Shown: in pieces, positions 37,528-43,158 of the stretch
Numbering within the stretch: the stretch's first letter is position 1
Layout: each line of letters opens with the position of its first letter
Assembly (NCBI GenBank): GCA_031266805.1
Contig: JAISAH010000100.1
Span: forward strand, 1-43,158
Length of the DNA: 43,158 bases
Direction of reading: 5' to 3'
Source of the DNA: Gracilibacteraceae bacterium
GTDB taxonomy: Bacteria > Bacillota > Desulfitobacteriia > Desulfitobacteriales > Syntrophobotulaceae
Made by a program: the position numbers and the translations under genes
The notes under the pieces: generated by a model
What the model was told of the DNA's origin: nothing
Database searches by the model: none
What the model saw: only the letters and a program-made list of their open reading frames with translations

Positions 37528-38514
37528 TCAAATCTCAAGCAATTGATTGAGGTTGACTTTTTTACAGGGACTTCCGTCTTGATTCTTTTGATTTATAAAC
37601 TCATCCGCGACATCGCTCAACATCAGAATATACGACTTTACGGGTGGCTCGGCGAATGAAGCGTACACATCGCTCGCGTATTTCCCCAACCTTTTTGTGG
37701 CGGGCCGAGCAAAACCCTCATTTTTATCCGAAAACCCGATTGGCTTTTCAAAGGCGCCGATAAGATTGACGGGCTGATCTTCGCGTATCGTAACGAGTAC
37801 AGCGTGCGCCGGCGTACGATTAGCGAAGGTGTTCTGTTTGCCTGTGGGCATAGATGTTATGAAACCCCTAGCAAATTCGGAAACGGCTTTCGCTGTCACA
37901 TCCGCGTCATTTGCTAATTCGTCATACAACAGATTTACAAATACAGTGGCATAACGATATAACGTGGATGAGTTGAATTCTATGGTACCGAGCATACCCG
38001 CGCCCGCGTCCTCAGCCTCCTCACTTCGAGCCTTTACATCGTCCACGGCTGTATAAAAATCGTATTCGTTATCTACTTTGTGTACGGAGATACTGTGTGC
38101 GACCTGCGCGGAGGCGTCCGCGTTCAGAGCCGGATCGTCGGCGACCATACGACCGAACAAAGCGATTTCGGCCGAATGTTCCTTTTGGCTCAACGCTTTT
38201 TTCGCTTTCGCCTTGTCAATGTCGGCGCCATTTTTTGTGTGCCCCTGCGAGTGCATTGCATAGAGCGTCAGGGCAATGTGGACAGCGCTTTGAGCGTACA
38301 ATGCCTTGCTCGCATCTCCCGCCAAGATGTCAGGAATATCTTCATACACATACTGCCATATCTCAGGCACGGATACCGCCTCCTTTCCGACGCTTCGCCT
38401 GAGTCTTGCCAACGCTGCTTTTTTGTCGCCGCTAAGCAAACCTTTTTCGTCACGTTTACTCAGCCAACGAAGTTTAGCCGCAACAAAATTCTCTACCGCG
38501 TCCGCTTCGTTCAT
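37528..38514 (-). CDS. In-frame Cse2 (Cas11) N-terminus::Cas7e C-terminus fusion
   Basis: A 328-residue protein made of two incomplete Cascade subunits. Residues 1-91 match the Cse2/CasB start (ENFVAAKLRWLSK, KAALARLRRSVGKE, EIWQYVYEDIP, AVHIALTLYAMHSQG). From about residue 100 it matches Cas7e/CasC from the middle onward (HSAEIALFGRMVADDP, AQVAHSISVHKVDNEYD, GTIEFNSSTLYRYA, then AFEKPIGFSDKNEGF). The second half of Cse2 and roughly the first 150 residues of Cas7e are absent. The junction falls near 38215-38245. An AAGGAG site precedes the ATG. A simple deletion spanning the cse2/cas7 boundary would explain it; the frame is kept, so a stable hybrid could be made, but normal backbone assembly is doubtful. 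Confidence 0.85.
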   Translation of the reverse strand: MNEADAVENFVAAKLRWLSKRDEKGLLSGDKKAALARLRRSVGKEAVSVPEIWQYVYEDIPDILAGDASKALYAQSAVHIALTLYAMHSQGHTKNGADIDKAKAKKALSQKEHSAEIALFGRMVADDPALNADASAQVAHSISVHKVDNEYDFYTAVDDVKARSEEAEDAGAGMLGTIEFNSSTLYRYATVFVNLLYDELANDADVTAKAVSEFARGFITSMPTGKQNTFANRTPAHAVLVTIREDQPVNLIGAFEKPIGFSDKNEGFARPATKRLGKYASDVYASFAEPPVKSYILMLSDVADEFINQKNQDGSPCKKVNLNQLLEI

Positions 38515-38553
38515 AGTTTGACTCCTTCCTTACATCCGAGTAAATTTTTTTCT

Positions 38554-40122
38554 TTAAATTAAAGCCGCTCTGAAATATATTTCCGCCTTGGAAGCCGTAG
38601 AAAGGTTTTTTTTGCCGCCGCCTTTGTTGACATACCTGCCTATAAACGCCGCGTCGCTCGCGTCATTCAATTTTGCGTTTGCTAATTGGGTCAGCAGACT
38701 CTTTACTGTTTGTTGCCATAACGACAATGCTGCCTCCATGTCTTTGCCCCCGGTCAGGCCGGCGAGCCAATTTCGAAACGGAATATCGAGTTCTCCGTAC
38801 GCATCTTCACGCGCCGCGCCGCGAATTCGCGCTATGTTGCCCTTTTCGTTGTCCGCGCCTTCCGCGAGCGCCAAATCCGAAGCGAACCGTCCGAAGCTTT
38901 GCACGGCCTTATCCGTAAATTCGAGGTTTTCAGCGATCAGGCGCCGCCACTCGGCGCCCAAATCGCTCAAAATATATGAGTTTATCGACACCGAATCCGA
39001 AAACATGTCGATTACCTTTGATCCGAGTTTGTACTCTATGCTCGGTGCCGAAAATTTCACCTGTACATCATCAATGATTTTTTTATTGATCAGTACTTCA
39101 TGCCAATGAACAACGCCGGGTGGTTTGTCTCCGTCCCTGCTTGCGACAAGCGCCGAAAAATCACGCCACAGTTGCCTTGAGGGCCTGTGTTTCATCGGTG
39201 TGAAATTTTCGGTTTTCGGATTTTGCCACCAAAGCGTCATTTGTTCTATAAAGGCGTTTTCTTCACCGAAAAAATCTCCGCCGATTAGTTTATAGCCTAC
39301 GACGGCATTATCTTTGCGCGTAAGAAGAATCCTGCGGGATTGCAGGGTGTAAAGTTCCGCAAGATTGCTTGGCTGTACTATTCTCACGCGCTCCTTCGCA
39401 CATATAGCTTTCTCCCAAACAGGCCGTCCTTCTTTAAATACTTCTTTGTCTGAGTTAAGGAGTACAAAGTTGAGGAGCAGTGTTTCGAATAGGTTCCGAC
39501 CTGCCGAAAAAAGCAGTCCCAACTTTCCCAACCAACCTACGCCGGATGATTCCATACCTACTCCCCGTTCAGAAGGTTTTACCGCAGAATCGTCAAACGC
39601 GTTCAGGTGCAGGAGCCAACGCGCGGCTTCCGGATAGTCAATGTAATCACTGTCTGTTCTGGAAAAGAACAATCTGACCTTATTCCCGCTTTGCGAGATA
39701 TCTCCGATCAGCTTGGGAGTTCGATATTCCGTACATTTTCTTGCATCCAAATCCGCTGCTTGATAAAACGGCTTGTCAGGATGAAACAGATAAAAGCGTT
39801 CCCGAAAGGATTGCAGATATTCTTCGATTTGTGCATAGGGGATCGCTTTTCTTTCCCAAAGCGTTTGCCAACGAGATAGGGCATTATCATCTGTTAAGGG
39901 ATCTGAATTGCCGTCCGCGTCGACCGAGGAAAACACAGCATACAGAATCGCTAAAAGCAAGCGCAGTATCACTATGTCGACAGTTTCCGTTTCGTTCGCG
40001 AGCCGTCTGTACAGGTGGGCGCGCTCAAACACTTCAAGCAGGGAAACATCCGTGAGCGTTCCATCCTTGCCAAGAACGCGTATCCATTTCTCATCGAGTA
40101 GATTGTATTCCGGTTCGTTCAC
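38554..40122 (-). other. cas8e: Cas8e (CasA/Cse1) portion of the fused frame
   Basis: About 522 residues matching the type I-E large subunit, which recognises the PAM and recruits Cas3. Family landmarks are EYNLLDEKWIRVL at the N-terminus, RLLLAILYAVF, FYLFHPDKPFYQ, a segment ending in GVGWLGKLGLLF, and the C-terminal helical bundle. Length is normal and no interruption is seen. It begins at a GTG codon (40120-40122) with AAAGGA directly abutting it, spacing too short for efficient separate initiation. An ancestral start seems to have been absorbed into the longer frame. Confidence 0.85.
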
Positions 40123-43100
40123 TCCTTTCGTATCACGGATAATAAGCATTTGCGAAATGTCATAAATCGCAAAGCTATCGAGATACCCGGACAAATCCCC
40201 TTGGCGGCAAAGGAATTCCTCAATGTTCGCGAGTTTCAAATTGCCTTTTGCGTGCGGAATTTCGCGGCTCTCACCGCTGTAAACCAATACCCGCGTTATT
40301 GTGAAACTATTGTCAACTCCGATGTTTCTGAGAATCCCGTCGTCGTACAGATGTTGCGCTTCGTTCGCAAAAACATTTCGTTCATCTATTTTTCCCTTGC
40401 TTTTGACTTCAATCAAATGAATAGCCTCAGCCTTTCGATTGATAACCACTGCGTCAATTTCACGGTTGGCCAAATCGCGGTACTTGAATACTTTTTCATC
40501 GGAATCGGAGGCGTGTAAAATATGTGCAAATACAATACTCTCGTTCAAATAACCTTCCGCAGCCTGTCTGATTCCGCGTTCAAAGCCCGTTCTGTTAATT
40601 CCGTCAAGCGAAAGCGCGCCGTTAATTGTTTCCCGAACCGCGTAATACATCAATGAGTTATGCGAGAAATAATACAACAACTCTCTCTTGCTCCCGCCGA
40701 AATCGGAAGTTGCGCTGAACGCTTCCATCAGGCAATCGACTTTTACCAAAAAACTAACGAGAGCCTCAATTACCAACTCCGGTCTGTCAACACCCTTGAA
40801 TTCGGAGTAGATATCAAGTGACTCAGCTATTCTTTCCTTTATATCGCGCTTATCCGGCGCCGCCCAACCGCTTATCGCGCTCCCCAAACCCATAATATTC
40901 TTAATGCCGGCGTTTTTAATGAAATGGTTTTTAAGGTCAGGCTCAACAGCGCATTTCAATATGCTTATAATCGCCTTATATATAATTGCCGCGTCAATTC
41001 CGTACAGTCTGCCTGTATATTCGTTTGTTCTGTCGGCGTCCTCCAAACAATGGTCAATGCTGTGAATCAGATTATCAACGACCGCATAACGAATAAATTC
41101 CGGCATCGTATCGGAGGTGAAAATTCCGCCGTGAGTTTTATAGTCCTCGAACGTTTTGCCCAAAACGCGTTTATACTCAGGAAAACTGTTCCAATTTGTT
41201 GAAAATTGCTCGTACCGGTGAAACAGAGATGTTCCGCGCGAAAGCCACAGCAAAAAACTGTCCGTACCCGATACGATTATTTTAATTCCGTACATCGGCA
41301 CAAACTTGTCCGGCCACTCTGCGGAAAGATTCATAAACCCGCCGAGATATGTCGCTTCATCAACGAAGAAGTGCGTATACCCTTTTTCCGCTAAAGATAT
41401 TATTTCTGCGTTTGCGTCACGCATTCCGCTTCCTTCGTAATTGAATCGCGCGTATGCGACTCTGCACCCGTGCTCTGTTAAGGCTTCAGCGGCTTGAAGC
41501 ATACCGACGGTCTTGCCCGTTGAGCGCAAACCGTAAACTATTCCGATTTTTCCGTTGTAATTCCCGTCTGTGCAGTAGTTGATCAACGGTGCGACAAAAT
41601 CGCGTTGCTTGTATTTGCCGGACGAATCGCCTGTCAATTTTGCTATTGTGTCTGTAAGCGTGTCGCCTACTACGAAATTATTGAGTTTATTTTTGTTCAT
41701 TTTCATATACCTTTTGACTCTGATTGAGGGAAACATCGACAATCCTATTTCCTCGCTGTATTCCACTGCATGGCCGCAAATCTCCGCTTTCAGGTTTTCA
41801 TTGAGAATCAACGGCAAAAACCCTCTCAATAGCGGCGATTCCTGCCAAGATCCGACGCCTGAATCAATCGCTTTTCGCTCGAGCGTTCCGATGACTTTGT
41901 CGATTATCCCGGGATTGCATAAGCGCAGAGGGAGCGACACGGTACAGGTCGCCGCAAGTCTCGCAATATCGCTTTCGGGTGTGTATTCCGTGGATATTTC
42001 GGCGCCGGGACGAACGCCTTTGCTCTCATCGTCCACCCACGGCAGGAGATACAGCCTACCGTTCGATTTTTTTTGTACTACGATAACCTCAAGACTTTCC
42101 GCTATATCGCGAACACTTGCCTCGGCCTTGAGTTCATCCTTGTTGTTTTTCATGATGTCGAGCAGATCGACCAAGCTGTCTTTCGCGTTGTCCGAAGGGC
42201 GTCTGAGCCTGAACGCTTCAGCCTTCTTTTCTTTGTGTTCTATGGCTTTGTTATAGTCCTCTTTCGCCTTCTTGTATATTTTATGCTTCGTTTGCGCGTA
42301 AACGATATCCGACTCCCGGTCGATAAGCGATTCCGCGGGACTCGCGCCGCTTCCTTCCGGCACCGTGTATGCGCTCTGTACGAGAAGCGATATATCGTCC
42401 GGCAATGTGACGCGATTTGGGGCGACGGGCAATAGCAACAATGTGTTCAACAGGGCATATCGGCTGTATATCTTCTCAATAACGCCTGCAAATTCCCATG
42501 TATCAGTGTCTTCCACGCCGGTGACGAAACATTTTGCTGCGGCGAGCTTCGCGGGGCGCTTGCGATCGTGCCTGTGCAGACGTCCGACGCGTTGCAGCAT
42601 CAGATCCATTGGGGCGATATCGGAAAAGAGCAGGTCGAAATCGATATCGAGGGATTGTTCCAAAACCTGCGTTCCAACTACGATTAAACGCCCGGGCCGG
42701 CTTCCATCCTCCGTATTGCTGCGCGGTCCAAGCTTGTCCCGGAGCGCTTTTTCCTTCCGCATACGGTCGAAACCCATAAAGCGCGCATGGATGATTTCGA
42801 TGTCGGTGGTCATCCCCATTCGTTCTTTGAGAAGCAGCGCCGTCTGCTGCGCCCTGTCCACTGTATTACAGATCACGCCCGCGCAGCCGCCGTCCGACAG
42901 CAGCTCCGACAGCTTTTCGAGCAACAATTCATCCGGCAGATACTCAAAAGTCACTGCCGTTGATCGTTCGGGAAGTGAGGTCGATATTTGCTTGATTTCA
43001 TCGCCGTCGCTGTATGTAATCAGCGGATAGGACGTATTCGTCGCCCATTTGGGTTTTTGCGGCGTATCGGTCTGCATGTCCGTATTCGTTTGCTTTTTCC

Positions 43101-43158
43101 AAGGCGGCGTCACTGCCGGCGCCGGCGACGGATCCTTGCCCATGTACATGTACGCGTC
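38554..43158 (-). CDS. Continuous Cas3(C-terminal)-ATPase-Cas8e polypeptide, start beyond window
   Basis: One frame without stop codons runs from the window edge for about 1534 codons; numbering here is from the ATG at 43149. Residues 1-480 are the C-terminal part of Cas3, with GVICNTVDRAQQ, IEIIHARF, LIVVGTQVLEQSLDIDFD and QRVGRLHRH (helicase motifs IV-VI). The HD nuclease and motifs I-III must lie outside. Residues 484-1008 are a P-loop ATPase with a PD-(D/E)XK-like motif. Residues 1010-1531 are a complete Cas8e/CasA starting NEPEYNLLDEKWIRVL. Direct Cas3-Cas8e fusions are known in some I-E systems; an ATPase between them is not one I recognise. The locus is AT-richer than its surroundings. 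Confidence 0.85.
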   Translation of the reverse strand, partial: DAYMYMGKDPSPAPAVTPPWKKQTNTDMQTDTPQKPKWATNTSYPLITYSDGDEIKQISTSLPERSTAVTFEYLPDELLLEKLSELLSDGGCAGVICNTVDRAQQTALLLKERMGMTTDIEIIHARFMGFDRMRKEKALRDKLGPRSNTEDGSRPGRLIVVGTQVLEQSLDIDFDLLFSDIAPMDLMLQRVGRLHRHDRKRPAKLAAAKCFVTGVEDTDTWEFAGVIEKIYSRYALLNTLLLLPVAPNRVTLPDDISLLVQSAYTVPEGSGASPAESLIDRESDIVYAQTKHKIYKKAKEDYNKAIEHKEKKAEAFRLRRPSDNAKDSLVDLLDIMKNNKDELKAEASVRDIAESLEVIVVQKKSNGRLYLLPWVDDESKGVRPGAEISTEYTPESDIARLAATCTVSLPLRLCNPGIIDKVIGTLERKAIDSGVGSWQESPLLRGFLPLILNENLKAEICGHAVEYSEEIGLSMFPSIRVKRYMKMNKNKLNNFVVGDTLTDTIAKLTGDSSGKYKQRDFVAPLINYCTDGNYNGKIGIVYGLRSTGKTVGMLQAAEALTEHGCRVAYARFNYEGSGMRDANAEIISLAEKGYTHFFVDEATYLGGFMNLSAEWPDKFVPMYGIKIIVSGTDSFLLWLSRGTSLFHRYEQFSTNWNSFPEYKRVLGKTFEDYKTHGGIFTSDTMPEFIRYAVVDNLIHSIDHCLEDADRTNEYTGRLYGIDAAIIYKAIISILKCAVEPDLKNHFIKNAGIKNIMGLGSAISGWAAPDKRDIKERIAESLDIYSEFKGVDRPELVIEALVSFLVKVDCLMEAFSATSDFGGSKRELLYYFSHNSLMYYAVRETINGALSLDGINRTGFERGIRQAAEGYLNESIVFAHILHASDSDEKVFKYRDLANREIDAVVINRKAEAIHLIEVKSKGKIDERNVFANEAQHLYDDGILRNIGVDNSFTITRVLVYSGESREIPHAKGNLKLANIEEFLCRQGDLSGYLDSFAIYDISQMLIIRDTKGVNEPEYNLLDEKWIRVLGKDGTLTDVSLLEVFERAHLYRRLANETETVDIVILRLLLAILYAVFSSVDADGNSDPLTDDNALSRWQTLWERKAIPYAQIEEYLQSFRERFYLFHPDKPFYQAADLDARKCTEYRTPKLIGDISQSGNKVRLFFSRTDSDYIDYPEAARWLLHLNAFDDSAVKPSERGVGMESSGVGWLGKLGLLFSAGRNLFETLLLNFVLLNSDKEVFKEGRPVWEKAICAKERVRIVQPSNLAELYTLQSRRILLTRKDNAVVGYKLIGGDFFGEENAFIEQMTLWWQNPKTENFTPMKHRPSRQLWRDFSALVASRDGDKPPGVVHWHEVLINKKIIDDVQVKFSAPSIEYKLGSKVIDMFSDSVSINSYILSDLGAEWRRLIAENLEFTDKAVQSFGRFASDLALAEGADNEKGNIARIRGAAREDAYGELDIPFRNWLAGLTGGKDMEAALSLWQQTVKSLLTQLANAKLNDASDAAFIGRYVNKGGGKKNLSTASKAEIYFRAALI
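40123..41706 (-). other. ATPase module between Cas3 and Cas8e (AAA_14-like P-loop with PD-(D/E)XK-like C-terminus)
   Basis: Within the fused frame this part shows Walker A YGLRSTGKT (539-547), Walker B HFFVDEATYLG (593-603) and a sensor strand IKIIVSGTDSFLLWLS (622-637). A long helical region follows, and then Asp899 of NREIDAVV with Glu914 and Lys916 of HLIEVKSK, the D-x14-ExK arrangement of a PD-(D/E)XK nuclease. The order resembles stand-alone AAA_14/DUF4143-type ATPases of unknown role that are abundant and mobile in anaerobes. An internal ATG at 41698-41700 has AAAAGG 9 bases upstream, so it may once have been, or still be, initiated separately. Its end abuts the first residues of Cas8e almost exactly, suggesting whole-gene insertion at the cas3/cas8e boundary. 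Confidence 0.75.

Noticed and set aside
43090-43158. Apparent loss of Cas3 motif III (SAT) and upstream motifs
   Set aside because: The similarity at the edge fits the segment just after motif III, so the missing parts are simply outside the window, not deleted.

Overview
The window looks like a chromosomal segment of a moderately GC-rich Bacillota (Firmicutes), possibly of the Negativicutes type. The main evidence is a PolC-type replicative DNA polymerase, the gene order glmU-prs-pth-mfd, AGGAGG-like ribosome binding sites with some GTG/TTG starts, and clear sigma-A type promoters. The lineage below phylum is inference. No rRNA or tRNA gene was recognised.

Layout. 1-3843 (+): two back-to-back sigma-54 enhancer-binding activators; their targets are not in the window. 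3864-9078 (-): polC (without the usual exonuclease insert) downstream of proS. 9079-9446: the only gene-free gap over 300 bases, with the proS promoter and a possible small structured + strand RNA ending in an intrinsic terminator. 9447-12850 (-): methionine-synthase activation protein, metF, pyrF, mltG. 12988-17461 (+): homoserine O-acyltransferase (Glu111, so probably acetyl-CoA dependent), a methyl-accepting chemotaxis protein and a CorC/HlyC-type membrane protein, each with its own promoter or leader. 17490-20050: a divergent module of a TetR-type regulator against nitroreductase plus zinc alcohol dehydrogenase, with interlocked promoters. 20037-30603 (-): a housekeeping block of a small unknown gene, gyrB, rplI, dnaB, glmU, prs, pth, mfd. 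30668-34388 (-): dppD-dppF-binding protein of a peptide ABC transporter, without permease genes.

34467-43158 (-): an AT-richer type I-E CRISPR-Cas locus, probably acquired, and the most unusual part. Read in transcription order, it begins with one uninterrupted frame encoding the C-terminal part of Cas3 (its start lies beyond the window), then a complete P-loop ATPase with a C-terminal PD-(D/E)XK-like motif, then full-length Cas8e. Next comes a Cse2 N-terminus fused in frame to a Cas7e lacking about 150 N-terminal residues, then an intact cas5e. A cas6e cut off after about 57 codons runs directly into a two-and-a-half-repeat, leaderless CRISPR array. Intact cas1 and an intact Cas2-DEDDh exonuclease fusion follow.

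The adaptation genes therefore look whole, while crRNA processing (Cas6e) and the Cascade backbone (Cas7, Cse2) look broken. The locus is either a decaying system that captured an ATPase gene, or a remodelled system in which Cas3, the ATPase and Cas8e are made as one polypeptide. Assembly error must be excluded first.
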